A DNA stretch of 64,000 nt from Euryodendron excelsum (taxonomy: Eukaryota > Streptophyta > Magnoliopsida > Ericales > Pentaphylacaceae). The notes under the pieces are model-generated. The model searched no databases and was not told the origin of the DNA. It saw nothing but the letters and a program-made list of their open reading frames with translations. Made by a program: the position numbers and the translations under genes. The stretch spans positions 25,660,318-25,724,317 of the forward strand of contig CM065379.1 of NCBI GenBank assembly GCA_033060915.1, given 5' to 3'. Each line of letters starts with the position of its first letter. The stretch's first letter is position 1. This document shows positions 33,031 through 44,840 of the stretch, piece after piece.

Positions 33031-34337
33031 TGAGTGTTTCCGCCACTCTAACGGTGTGAGTGTTTCCGCCACTCTGACGGTTTGGTGAGTGTTTCCGCCA
33101 CTCTGACGGTTTTATGAGTAGTTTTACTACTCGGACCGTCTCGAGGAATAAACTGTCTCGAGAGGGGGATTGGAATTGGAATAAGAAAGGATAATGCCCC
33201 TAAGGGCATTTTGGTCATTTTACCTCTATTTGGGCCTAACAAGCCCGCGAAGCGATGGAAAGACGGAATTTGGACTAGAGGATTGGATTCGATTGGAATA
33301 TGTCCATAATGACTTAAAAACAAGTCTGGACGGAGTGTAGACTGCCGAGCGGTCAAAAATGGGGTGCTTACACTAAGCTCTCTTCCTGAGCTGAAACTCC
33401 CCCATCCTTCACCTTTTTCTTCAAGTCCTCCAGCTTTCTCTTTATTTTCTCTTGGGTCTCAGAACGGCTCAAATTGTTATCATCTATGGGACTGTATTAA
33501 TCTTGTGTAATGAGATCCTAGGGCTCTTTGCTTTCAAGGCCCTAATCAACTTAGTAAGTATGTAGGTAGAGGGAATCGATCCCCGAGGATTAGGATGTGT
33601 GTAAGCATGGTAAAACTATATGAACATATATTGGGGCAAGTCAATGGTCTTCCCCGTCCCAATGGCCCATAGCAGTTGTGCTCGGTTCAGACTCATGTCC
33701 ACGGCTCTTTTTTATGGCAGCAAAGAGTGGCAGGAAAACAAAAACAAGATGAGGCATTTATCTCTCAACTTTAACTTACTACACTGCACTCCCCCATCCC
33801 AAGTTTCTCCCTGTTTGAGTAATTTCTCGCAAATGATTGACAAAGGAGGGGCCTCTACATCAGGATACTCGAACTCAGGATTTGCTACTTGCCTGAGTTC
33901 GAAGTATCTTAAGAAAGTATTGGGATCTAAAATGATTTCCTTCCCCCGGACCCAAGTCTTGGTCCACTCACCCCCCTTTTCAGCTATCGGGGAAGAGATG
34001 TTAGCCACGAACTCGGCGCATAGGGTCAAAATGCATTCCCCTTTATACGTGGCCAACCCTAGCTAACCTTTATCAGTAAACTCTTTTTCCTACCCAAACT
34101 CTCTAAAGGCATTGAGCCTTATCTCTCTCTCAATAACTGCTCCATTTCTATATGCCTTTTCTTCATGGACCCCTAAGAATCTAGTGGCATCATAAATCTC
34201 CTTACAATCACCCGCCGTTAGAGCCTTCCCCTTAGTTTCCTTAGACTTAGCCAGATTTTTGGCCGTAGTCTTGGCTTTGCCCGAACTCTTACTAGCCTTG
34301 TCACTCATGATCACAACCCGATAAACACCCCAAACAC

Positions 34338-34886
34338 CTACAAACAAAACACAAACAAACACATGACATCCTATCACAAAAAAGTTCAACAATATGCGCA
34401 TGTAATAGGAGGTGCTTGCCTAACGCCCAACGGACTAAATTGGGTGGTCATTGTGCCTAGAAATGGCCCATGATATCCTATATGGCTTAAGAAGTACCCA
34501 CCTCTATCAAATTATGTCATCTTGGCCACCCAAACATTTTGTTAAACACTTGGTGTGCATAAGTGTTGGTGGGGTTTCAACATGTAAACTTTTCTAAGGC
34601 AAACACTCCCTAATCCCGTGGTGAAGGCTAGAGAGCCTTTGGGATCCAATAGAACCCAATTGCACCCTTATTCTTAGTGTAAACATCAAATGGGCATTTT
34701 ATCGAACACATAATGGGCACTATTTTGCTAGTGTGCCTAAAACATGATTCTTAGGGATTCAACTACCCAAGTACACACCCATGCATGCCCGTGCAAGTGA
34801 AGTACAAACCCTCAATCAATATCATGTAAAACCTAGGTTTGTATGCAATAGGAAAAACTAAGGATGTAGGGCATATGAAAACTTAC
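34338..34886 (-). promoter_or_regulatory. Candidate intron in front of the Athila extra ORF
   Basis: On the minus strand a strong donor CCAAG/GTAAGT (34886) and a T-rich acceptor TTTGTTTGTAG (to 34338) frame a 549-base interval that ends 29 bases before the ORF's ATG at 34308. This is the layout expected if the downstream ORF were expressed from a spliced subgenomic mRNA. Prediction only. Confidence 0.4.
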
Positions 34887-35670
34887 CTTGGTTGAATGCT
34901 AGGAGAGGGAAAGGCTTCACCCACAAATGCCTTAGGGAGCCTCGAATTGAAGAGCAAATGGTGTGTCAAGTCTCTCCTACTCAATTCCTCTTTCTCTCTC
35001 TTGTCTCTTGGCTCTCTCTCTTATGCATTTGTAATAAAATTATCGCGCCCTGATTTTTTGGGGTGTCCAAGGTCCTTTCGGCTCGAAGACCCTAAAGCAC
35101 GAAACTCTGTCACTAGAACTCGTCCTCTTAGAAGGACAAGTGCGACTAGGTTTGAAAGTTGATTTGACTAAGGGCTTTTTAGAAAAATAGGAGTCGCCAC
35201 CTAACTTGATTAAGGTGAGTTAGGTGTAAGCACCCCATTTTTGACCGCTTGGCAGTCTACACTCCGTCCAGACTTGTTTTCAAGTCATTTTGGGTATATT
35301 CCAATCGAAACCAATTCTCTAGGTCCAAATTCCGTCTTTCCATCGCTTCGCGGGCCTGTCAGGCCCAAATAGAGGCAAAATGACCAAAATGCCCTTAGGG
35401 GCATTGTCCTTTCTTATTCCAATTCCAATCCCTCTCTCTCGACAGTTTATTCCTTGAGACGGTCCGAGTAGCAAAACTACTCACAAAACCATTAGAGTGG
35501 CGGAAACACTCACAATCCAGGCACGTCTCTTCGAAGACGGTAAGACCCCTTTCCAATCCCTCTCTCGATACAGTTTATTCCTCGAGACGGTTCTAATCCA
35601 GGCGTGTCTCTTCGGAGACGGTAAGACCCCTTTCCAATCCCTCTCTCGAGACAGTTTATTCCTCAAGACG

Positions 35671-36020
35671 GTCTGAGTATTAAAACTACTCACAGAACCG
35701 TTAGAGTAGCAGAAATACTCACAAAGCCGTCAGAGTAGCGGAAATACTCACAAAGCCGTTAGAGTAGCGGAAATACTCACAAAACTGTCAGAGTAGCGAA
35801 AATACTCGCAAAGCCGTTAGAGTAGCGGAAATACTCACAAAGTGGTTAGAGTAGCAGAAATACTCACAAAGCCGTTAGGGTAGCAGAAATACTCACAAAG
35901 CCGTTAGGGTAGCAGAAATACTCACAAAGCCGTTAGAGTAGCGGAAATACTCCCAAATCATCAACGCCGTCCGAGTAGCGGAAATACTCACACCATTAGA
36001 GTGGCGGAAACACTCAAAAC
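35671..36020 (+). repeat. 28-bp tandem array in U3 of LTR B
   Basis: About eleven units on GAGTAGCGGAAATACTCACA plus AAGCCGTTA, the reverse complement of the array in copy A. Confidence 0.75.
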
Positions 36021-36845
36021 CCAGGTCAACACCAGTGTCTCTTAGCTCACTTCGGTGAAAAATGACTAGACTACCCTTAGGACCTTTTCCGAGACTTTCC
36101 GGTCAAGATGACCATTTTGCCCCTAAGCATCCGAATGCCCCGGGAACCACACCGGCTCTGGGTATCAAACCGGTAACCTCCTGAGAATACTTTTTATAGT
36201 GTTCTCAACCTCCCCTTACCTTTCCGGATTATTCCGAGTCAGTTCCGGCCAAACCGGTACAAAATTATCGTTTTGCCCCTAGAGGGCCGGTCTCCTTCTT
36301 CGACCACACCGGCTCTGGGTATCAAACTGGTAATGACCCGAGAATACTTTTTATAGTGTTCTCAACCTCCCCTTACCTTTCCGGATCATTCCGAGTCAGT
36401 TCCGGCAAACTCGGTACAAAATGACCGTTTTGCCCCTAGTGGGCCGGTCTCCTTTTCTGACTATGCCGGCTCTGGGAATCAAACCGGCAACCTCTGGGAA
36501 CATTCTAAATAATGTTTCCAGATTCCAAGTCTTTTTCCGGGACAATCCGAGTTCGCCCCGGCAGTTTTTCGGTCCGATTGACTGTTTTGCCCCTAAAGGC
36601 CCGGTCAACCTTTCCGACCCACCTTATCCTCACTTTTCAAGTCAAATACCTCTAGGACACTATTTTAAGTGTTCCTGCTCCTTTCCGGCCTTCCGGGTCA
36701 TTCCCGGCTCCTTCAAATCATTCCTAGACTTTTCAGAGTCACTCCTAGTGAAGCCAAGCTAAAAATTGCATGGTAGTCACTAGTACAGGCACCCAAATCT
36801 AGTCAAAGATACGTTGCTTGCCAACCTTAAACCTTTCCTAATTGG

Positions 36846-36908
36846 CTGGCGCCACTAGTAGTGGCGCCAGTGTAAAGTTTGCCCTGGCGCCACTGCAACA
36901 GGCGCTAG
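36846..36908 (+). promoter_or_regulatory. GGCGCC dyads upstream of the LTR B TATA
   Basis: 36846-36870 has perfect 11-base arms CTGGCGCCACT / AGTGGCGCCAG around AGT. A second, imperfect dyad lies at 36884-36908, again starting 38 bases later. Confidence 0.65.
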
Positions 36909-36920
36909 GTTTGTCCAACT

Positions 36921-36930
36921 TCTATAAATA
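36921..36930 (+). promoter_or_regulatory. TATA box of LTR B
   Basis: TCTATAAATATAGAGCCTC, 12 bases after the second dyad. Confidence 0.65.
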
Positions 36931-37039
36931 TAGAGCCTCATTCAACGTGAAAAGGGTCTGCAAACTTAACCTAAGAATCCTATATTTCGATATACAGAGC
37001 TCGAGCACCTCCAAAAACCTTAGTTTCCTTAGGTCCTCT

Positions 37040-37088
37040 AAACCCTAGCCACTCTACACTAAACCCTAGCCACCATATATAAACCCTA
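37040..37088 (+). promoter_or_regulatory. Telo-box cluster in LTR B
   Basis: AAACCCTA at 37040, 37061 and 37081, spaced 21 and 20 bases, about 110 bases downstream of the TATA box. Confidence 0.6.
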
Positions 37089-37559
37089 GCCTCCTATACA
37101 CTCACACACACCCCCATACACTCATACACTAGCCTTCAACCATCTTTTGAAGACTGGAGGAGTTGCAACCCGAAGCTTGAAGACAACTCTTGAAGACGAA
37201 AGACGAAGATCAAGACTGAAGACCGAAGACAGCACGGCGTGCAAAATAAACAAGATACAAGGTAGGCTACCTATTTAAATTTCCGCACTTCCCCCCTCTC
37301 TCTTCTCTCTCTAGCCCACTTGGGTTTTCCCTATTTTAATCCTCCATCTCTTACCCCCCCTTTCTTTGCATGCTTGAAACAAGGGGATTCCCGGTCCATG
37401 TGTAGGATTGGACTATTGGAGAGTCACCGTGTCGGGGGCTTTCTTCTAGTCTAACCAAAGACCACGTGGGTCTGGCCCCCTTGATTATGTGGTGAAGCCT
37501 TAGCCTTGTATGTTCACGACCCCAAATTGCATTGTGCATATCATAGTCTTGCATCTTTC

Positions 37560-39900
37560 AAAAACCGTTTTCAAAGTTGTTTTTAAAATCGTTTTCAAAC
37601 TCGTTTTCAAGATTGCATCAAAATCTCTTTTTCAAAAACTTGTTTTCAAAACCACAATCCTATGGTGATTCTAGCCTTTCCATGGCTAGGGTTGCTTTAG
37701 AAAAGTGTTACATTAAAAGTGACCTTTTTGGTCTATATTTTCAAACCTTATTATTTTTCAAAACCGCTTTCCTAAAGTGGTTCTAGCATTCTTATGGTTA
37801 GAATTGCTTTAGGAAAGTGAGATGTTTTTACTCCTTCTAAAAATTCTCTCTTCAAAAATCTCTTCCTAAAAATCTCTTTTTCAACATACTTTCCTAAAAC
37901 TCTCCTCTCCAAAGTTGTTTTCAAAGCCTCCCTTCCAATATCTGTTTTTCAAAACTCCCTTTTTCAACTCCTCTTCCAAAATCCACTTTCTAAAAACGTT
38001 CCCTAAAAATCTTTCCAAGAACTCTCTTTCCAAAATCTTCCTTCTAGAAATTCCTCTCTACGAATTTCTTCTAAAACCTTCGTTTCCAAAAGCACACTTT
38101 CCAAAAACTCCTCCCTAGGATTCCCTTCTAGAAAACACACTTTCCAAAAAAAAAACTCTTTCCTTAGAGCCCAAGTCAAGCCCTAGAACCTACAATTAGG
38201 AAACCCTAATTTTGTTTCCAAAAACATGATTTTCAAACTTTGCCCTGAACCTAGGTTTCCAAAACCTCTTGTTTTTACATCCAAACTATCCACATTTCCA
38301 AAACCTATTTTCTATGTTGAAACTACAATTTTTCAAAACTAGGGTTTCTAGAATCTCCTTTTCCAAATCCTTGCCAAATCCTATCTTCCCTTTAGGAAAC
38401 CAAATCAAATCTCCTCGTTTAGGAAACTAGATCCCGTCCTCCGTTTTTGGAAACAAAATCCAACCATTTTCTTTTAGGAACCAAATCCAATCTCTTCTTA
38501 ATCCAAACCTTTCCTAATTCAATTCCTTCCTAAACCACAAGTTTCCTAAACTTAAACTTTAAATCTTTCCTTAAATTTCAAAATCCAACTCTTTCTTAAT
38601 TCAAATCCTTCCTAAACTTCCATTTTCCTAAATCTTAAGTTTCCTAAACTTGAACATAAAAATCTTTCCTAAGTTTTAAAACTTAACTTTCAAATATTTC
38701 CTAATTCAACCCTTTCCTAATTCTACCCCTTTCCAAGATCTTTTTCAAATCCAAGCTTTCAAATATTTCCTAAATTCAAACCTTTTTCTAATCTCAAGAT
38801 TTTCTAAAACTCTAAAACTTTCTAAATCTTAAACTTTCTAAATTTCAAATCTTTCCAAATTCAAAACTTTCTAAATTTGAAACTTTCTTAAGTTAAATAT
38901 TTCTAAACCTAAAAACTTTCTAAATTCTAAACTCTCTTAAACTTCAAATCTTTCCAAATCTAAGACTTTTCTAAACTCAAAATTCTCTTAATTTAAGACT
39001 TTCTTAAAGTTGAAATTTTCTTAATTCAAACATTTCCTAAATTGAAAACTTTCCTTTTTTCAAACCTTTCCTAAAATGAAACTTTCTTATTTTCAAAACT
39101 TCCTTGTTTTCAAAGCTTTCTAAATTCAAAACTTCCCTTTTTCAAAACGTTTCTAAATTCAAAACTTTCCGATTTTCAAAACTTTCCTAATTTAGGAACT
39201 TTCCTAATCTGACAACCTTTCTTTTTATGAAAACTTTCTAAACTCGAAACTTTCCAATTTTTAAACTTTCTTAAATTCAAAACTTTCCGAAACCTAAAAT
39301 TTTCCTAAATTCAAAACTTTCCTAATTCAAAAACTTTCCAAAAATGTCACTTTCCTAAATCGAACCTTTCCTAATTCGAATCTTTCCTAAATCCAATCTT
39401 TCTTAATCTCAAGTCTTCCCTAGGTCTCCTACCTTTCCTAAGTCTAGGTTTCCTAAACTTCCATCTTTCCTAAAACCAAATCTTTCCAAAATCTATCTTT
39501 CCAAAGCAAGTCCAATCTTTTCAATTTCAATCTCCAATCTCCTTTTCTAATCTCAAACAAAATTCAATTTCCAATTTAATCTCCTTCTTCAAATCAACTC
39601 TTCTATTTTCAATTGGACTCCGGTCCGAACTACGACTGACTTGATTCCCCCAAAGGGATACGTAGGCAACCTTCATAGGTGCGGTCACAATACTTTTCAA
39701 ACTTTCAATTCCACCATCATGGGTGCGGTTTCCGAAATCTTTCCAAATTTCAAATTCCAATCTATTTTCAAAATTCCAATTTCAAATTTTCTATTTTCAA
39801 ATTTCTACTTTCAATTTTCAAACTTTCCAATTTCAATTCCATCTCTTCAAATCTATTTTCAAATCAAATTAATTTCAAATCAATCTCTTTTCAAATCTAT
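37560..39900 (+). repeat. Polypyrimidine minisatellite of LTR B
   Basis: About 2.3 kb of degenerate CTTTCCTAAATTCAAAA units, the inverted counterpart of 28400-30650. Confidence 0.8.
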
Positions 39901-41079
39901 TTTCTAAATCAACTCTCTTCTATTGCACTTGCATATCATGCATCATGTTTTTTTTTTTTCAAATATTGTTTTTCAAAATGGATAGGGTTGAACTATAGTT
40001 AGTTAAAGACTCTCATAGGTGAATCTAGGGTAGATTGACATGTAGGTACCGAAAGGGGGGGTAGGGTGATAGCTTAGTGCGTCTTCCCTATACGTAACCA
40101 ACCTCCGAACTTAGGATCACTGATTTCAAAGATCAAAAGGAGTTATTTTATAAAAAAGGGCTAAATATTTTCCAAAGGTTGCCAAACAACTTGTTTTCCT
40201 AAAAACCCTCTCTTGAGGAGATATTTTCAAAATCGTTTTTCAAAAACCCTAAGTGTAGTCTTCGGATTACTCTTAGTTTTTAGGTGACCTAACTCACCTT
40301 AATCAAGTTAGGTGGCGACTCCGAATCTTTTTCAAAAGCCCTTATTTCAAACCAATTTTTCAATTCAAACCTAGTTGCACTCATTCTTCTAGGAGGGTGA
40401 GTTCTAACGAGAGAGTACAACATTTTTCCCACTTGGGTGAGTATTCCTCAAATGTGAAAAATGTGGGCGCGACATTAGGGCACCTAAAATTAAGCGTTAA
40501 TCTGAAGATTAAACTTAGAGTTTTTGGAAAAGGTTTTTGAAAACTCCCTTAAGAGAGTGTTTTTAAGAACATAGGTTGTTTGGCAACCTTTGAAAAGATT
40601 TAAACCATTTTTTTAAAAATAACTCCATTTTGGTCTTTCTAAAACAGAAATCTATGGTCCGGGGGTTGGTTACGTGTAGGGAAGATATCTTAAGATCATC
40701 ACCCTACCTCGCCCTTTCGATACCTACATGTCTAATCACCCTTTTGTTCACTCACTAGAATAACCGGTTACCATTGTCCACTTAATGTCTACTTTAGAAT
40801 TTTGAAAACGGGGTTTAGTCATCATTTTTCAGATGGATGATGCATGATGCAAGTTTGTGGAAGAAGTTTGAAAATAGTAATGGCTTTAGACGAGTTTGGA
40901 ATGGGAATTTTGAATTGATTAGAATTTTTGAAAAAGGGATTGGAGTTGGAATAAAAGTTATGATTGCACCATTTTAGGTTGCCTACGTATCTCATTTGGC
41001 AAGAATCAGGTCATTCGTAGTTCGGACAAGAGCCCGATGGAAAATAGGCGCATTAGGGCCTTTGGAATGTTTTCAAGAC

Positions 41080-41210
41080 TCATTGAGGTCATTGGAAAAT
41101 TTGAAGACACTTTGAGGTCTTTGAAAAAGTTTAAGACACTTTGAGGTCTTTGGAAGTTGAAGACTCTTTGTGGTCTTGGAAGTTGAAGACTCTTTGTGGT
41201 CTTGGAAGTT
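41080..41210 (-). repeat. About 30-bp tandem repeat in LTR D
   Basis: Five or so units on GAAGACTCTTTGTGGTCTTG. Confidence 0.6.
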
Positions 41211-41699
41211 TTAACTTGAAATTGGATGGTGGAGTGTTTTAAAAAGGTTTTTGGATCAACTTAAGGGAGTTTTGGAAAAATGCTTTGGCATGACTCAAGA
41301 GAACTTGAAAGTGTTTTTGAAGTCTTATTTTGAAAACCTTGGAGGCATGTTTTGATGAATTAATTTTTGAAAGTGGTTTTTGGAAATAGCTAAGGGTTTG
41401 GAATCCTAGTATGGACAATCTTAGAGGTTGTTCTTGATTTATCACTTGTCCTTGGAATCCCTAACCATGAGAGGGCTAGGGACACCCTGTGTTTATGACC
41501 TTTTAAAAACATTTTTGGAAACGCCTTGAAGAGGGAGTGTAAGAACATTTGGAGATTTTATGGAGTTGGTTTTTTTTTTTTTTGGTTTAATTCAAGAGAG
41601 TGGAGGTTTTGGAAAAGTGGGCTATGAGAATGGTTTAAAATTGAGTGATAATTTAGAAAAGCGTTCAAGAGTTGGAACCTTGAAGTATACTAACCTAGG

Positions 41700-41950
41700 T
41701 TGGGTTGGCTTAGGGTTAGAGGTGGCCTAAGGTTAACTAACTTGGATTAGGTTGACCTAAGGTTAAGATGACTTAGGGTTAGTTTAACCTAAGGTGAGTG
41801 AACTAGGCTCAAGTTAACCTAGGGTTGGACAACTAAGGTCAAGTTAACCTAGGGTTGGATAACTAGGGTCAAGTTAACCTAGGGTTGGACAACTAGGGTC
41901 AAGTTAACCTAGGGTTAGGTAACTAAGGTCAAGTCAACCTAGGGTTAGAT
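41700..41950 (-). repeat. About 30-bp tandem repeat in LTR D (AACCTAGGGTT units)
   Basis: Units on TCAAGTTAACCTAGGGTTGG; at least five close copies from 41811 and more diverged ones before. AACCTAGGGTT is itself nearly palindromic and telo-box-like. Confidence 0.7.
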
Positions 41951-43197
41951 TGTAGAATGGTTTTGAAAGTTGGTTTGATGCACTCTTGGAAAGAGTTTTG
42001 AAAAACAAGACATGTTATGCCATGGACCTTGGTTGGCAAACTTTTTGAAGATCATTTTCATGAAAATTTTGACTCTAGTCAAGAGTATAGTTTGTATGAT
42101 TGGTGTTTGGAAACCCTTCCAAGGAAGGTTTCCTCAATGGCCATTATAACCTTTATCTTGACAAGAGTGGAGGTTTCAAAATTCAACATGATGATGAGAA
42201 TTTTTGGAAAATCATTTTTGGTTCAAAGATGGAGAGAATACATTTTTGAAAATTATCTTTTGAGAAGGATTTTGAAAACCACTTTTCAAGGAGACCATTT
42301 CATCAAGAGAGGGTTCATATAGCCAAACCAAAGGGTGACCACTCAAGAGAGGGTTCCATGGGGCTATTCTAACCACTACACTTAAAAGCATGGAAATCTT
42401 GAAAATTAGAGAAATGGAAGGCAACCTTTATGCAAGTTCGAATACAATGATGCCAAAATGAGAGTTAGGGGGTTAGTAGGGGGCTCTTCTAAGACATAAT
42501 TCTAAGATCCCATCCTAAACTTCAAGGGGCCAACTCTTGGAACAATTTTTGAATGAAATGTAGAACTTAGAAAAGTCATAAAATTAAGAGCAATGCAAGC
42601 ATTGTGGAATATGGCAATAAACATAAAATGAAGCCAAGCATACAAGAAATGATCAAAATGGTAATATGCAAGGGGTCATGATTCACATACAAGGCTTTTA
42701 TGCTATACCACATAAACAAGGGGCTCCTAGGCCATACCATCTTAAAGTAGGCTAGTGAGAGGTCCCCTTACACGGTGGCTCTCACTTGCTTTCCTCTAGG
42801 CATGATCTAACAGCCCTCTTGGCTCAAGCATGTAAGAAAGGGGGGTTGAAGATGGGGATTAAAATAGAGAATAGCCTAAGTAGGTTAGGAGGGAGAAGAG
42901 AAGAGTGGGAGAGAGCACAAATGTAAAAAGGATACCACCTTTTGCCTTCAACATACTTGTAGTCTTCAATGGATGTCTTGATTGGAGCTTGAGTGACTTT
43001 AAGAAGGCTTGAGAGGCTAGAGTGGAGTGTATAAGTGTGTATGAGGCCTTGTGTGTGGAGTGTATAGGCTTAGGAGGCGTAGAATCTAGCCTAAGTGTTG
43101 GAGGGGAGGAATATATATAGAGATTCGAGTTTCTGGAGTGATTTCAGCAGAACTTCGTATCGATTTTGGACCTTGAATATGCAAAGGGGGAGGTTTC

Positions 43198-43207
43198 TAT
43201 TTATAGG
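43198..43207 (-). promoter_or_regulatory. TATA box of LTR D
   Basis: Minus strand CCTATAAATAGA, immediately downstream of the dyad array in LTR sense. Confidence 0.6.
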
Positions 43208-43226
43208 CAATCTGGAACAGGCCTTA

Positions 43227-43986
43227 CGCATGTGCTACATGCGCAGGTACTGTTCCATTGCCAGAATGACATGTGGCACCCTATGTACTAGTTAAATCTC
43301 GACCGTTGATCGAAAGTCAGTCGATCTGATCAAAATTTGAGCGCATGTAGCATACGCTCCATCACTAGGAAGGTTCGTCCAAACTTTGCCTCGATAATTG
43401 AGTCAATCAGGAAGGTTTCGGGGGAATCGGTCGCACTCAGGATGTTCTCCTAGTACTTCCGATGAACTTTCATGTTTTTGAAAAGCTTAAATTATGTTCG
43501 GAGGTGAGTGATATCGTCTTGGGAAGTGTGCTAAAAAGGTCACTTTTGCAGAGCATCTGTAATACGCTCCCTGGGTATTTGAAAGTGGCTATTGTCGTTT
43601 CGTGTGATTGAGGCCTTCGAGAAGTGATCTATTTGATCGGACCGTACCGATGGAAAGTACTCTGGAAATACTTCTTGGAATTCCCAAATTTACGCATTTC
43701 TTAAGTCGTTGGATGATGCGTTTTGATTAGGGAATCGGAGAAAAAGCCAACATCGGCGGAGCGTCTATGAGACGCTCCAGGGGTTGCTGAAAGTTATAGT
43801 TTTCACACCGTACGATGGAGGGCTTTGAGAAGCAATCTATCCGATCGAATTGTATCAATGGAAAGATTTATGGACGAGCTTTCGAGAATTCCCTAATTTA
43901 CGCATTTCTCAAGTCAGTTGACGGTGCGTTATAACTAGGGAATCGGGGGAAAAGACAATTTAGGCGGAGCGTCTGCGAGACGCTCC
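43227..43986 (-). repeat. 208-212-bp array in LTR D, each unit carrying a 3-nt-loop dyad
   Basis: Dyads start at 43339, 43551 (decayed), 43758 and 43966, about 208-212 bases apart, plus a shorter one at 43227-43243 beside the TATA. The best two have 9-base arms GGAGCGTCT / AGACGCTCC around ATG or GCG. Units also share TTTACGCATTTCT and a CGATCGGA-like stretch. Confidence 0.7.
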
Positions 43987-44479
43987 AGTGAACTTTTATC
44001 ACGTCACGTGAGCTTAGTGTCATAGGGTGCTCCTTGGGTTAAATAAGGGAGTGTGGTGAAACCCGCTGCTCGAAATCCCAAGGCCAGTGCTGTTTCGGGG
44101 CATATTTGGACTTTCAGGGGAAAAACGGTCATTTTGATCAGGGTTGGTTGAAAATGGTCAAGAATGGTTTGGTGTGTTGTGTTAAGTGTGTGGGGTTATT
44201 TAGGGATGAATTTGGGAGAGTCTTTTACCGTTTGGCGGGGTTTGCGCAGTGTTGAGGTGTTCGGGGGTAAAATAGTCATTTTGACCAGAGTGGGCTGGAA
44301 TAGGACAAGATTCGGACCAAATGGCTCGTGAGGGACGCCTAATGGTTTAATAACATTTTGGAAGGATGGACTTATCATTTTAAGGGATTTTGAACTTTCC
44401 CAAAATGTGCCTGGAGGCCCAAGGGGTAGGTTTGGTCATTTTTCACCGAGTCGGGCTAGCAGGCGCCGGTGTTGACCTA

Positions 44480-44840
44480 GGTGTTGGTTCCCGAGACCGC
44501 CCGGTCTCAGAAAACTACCTGTGCGGTGTTGGTCCTTAAGAACGCCTGGTCTTAGAGAGCTACCTGTAGGGTGGTGTTGGTTCTTGAGAACACCTGGTCT
44601 CAGAAAACTACCTGGAAGGGTGGTGTTGGTCTCTGAGAACGCCCAGTCCCGGAGAACTACCAAGTGACGGACATTCTACGTTGGCGGGCTAACAGGCGCT
44701 AGAAGTGAATCGTCTGGAATATTGATAAGGTGTTGGTCCCTGAGATTGCCCGATCTCGGGAAGCTACCTGGATGGCGTTGGTTTCCGGGGCCACCGGGTC
44801 CGGAAAGCTGCCTGGAATAATGGTGCTTATGGCTCCAGCG
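44480..44840 (-). repeat. About 57-bp tandem array in U3 of LTR D
   Basis: Five or six units on GGTGTTGGTTCCCGAGA followed by CTCAGAAAACTACCTG. It occupies the U3 position held by 28-bp and 81-bp arrays in copy A. Confidence 0.65.

Larger units (their letters stand above)
27884..33372 (-). mobile_element. Solo LTR A of the long-LTR family (5.5 kb, antisense)
   Basis: Bounded on the plus strand by TGTCGCGCCC and GGGGTGCTTACA, so LTR sense is minus. Flanked by TTAAG (27879-27883) and CTAAG (33373-33377), a 4-of-5 target duplication. It splits the Athila extra ORF, whose frame resumes on the far side. In LTR sense: U3 tandem arrays, a 157-bp array, GGCGCC dyads, TATA (31544-31553), telo-boxes (31386-31460), a splice-donor-like ACAAG/GTAGGC, about 2.2 kb of CTTTCC-rich minisatellite, then the conserved end. 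No internal region, hence a solo LTR. Length suggests an Ogre/Tat-type Ty3/gypsy source. Confidence 0.8.
27676..34308 (-). pseudogene. Athila extra ORF (env position) with plant transposon-protein-like domain, broken
   Basis: Minus strand, two pieces: 34308-33373 and, after removing solo LTR A, 27883-27676. It begins MSDKASKSSGKAK, a basic low-complexity N-terminus, then GGEWTKTWVRGKEIILDPNT and later AQLLWAIGTGKTIDLPQYMF, which resemble the plant 'putative transposon protein' domain found in Athila-type elements. It ends with a coiled-coil-like stretch (NMRLKNIEDHVERHTAILQ) and an acidic tail. In-frame stops occur at 34090-34092, 34063-34065, 33712-33714 and 27871-27873, and there is at least one frameshift near 33480. 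LTR A interrupts it near its end. Not functional. Confidence 0.65.
35225..40474 (+). mobile_element. Solo LTR B of the long-LTR family (5.25 kb, sense), inside LTR D
   Basis: Starts TGTAAGCACCCCATTTTTG and ends GGGCGCGACA, with perfect TTAGG duplications (35220-35224, 40475-40479). It is collinear with copy A but inverted. In order: U3 arrays (35480-36020), 157-bp-type units (36120-36500), dyads (36846-36908), TATA (36921-36930), telo-boxes (37040-37088), donor-like AAG/GT at 37261, CTTTCC minisatellite (37560-39900) and the terminal block. No internal region. It is younger than D, which it cuts. Confidence 0.85.

Noticed and set aside
31887..33356. ORFs with repeated PRAGVV, SREWSG-like and LERGIGKGSYRL-like units in LTR U3
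   Set aside because: The protein repeats simply mirror the 157-bp and 81-bp DNA arrays; matching frames are open on both strands and not conserved between copies.
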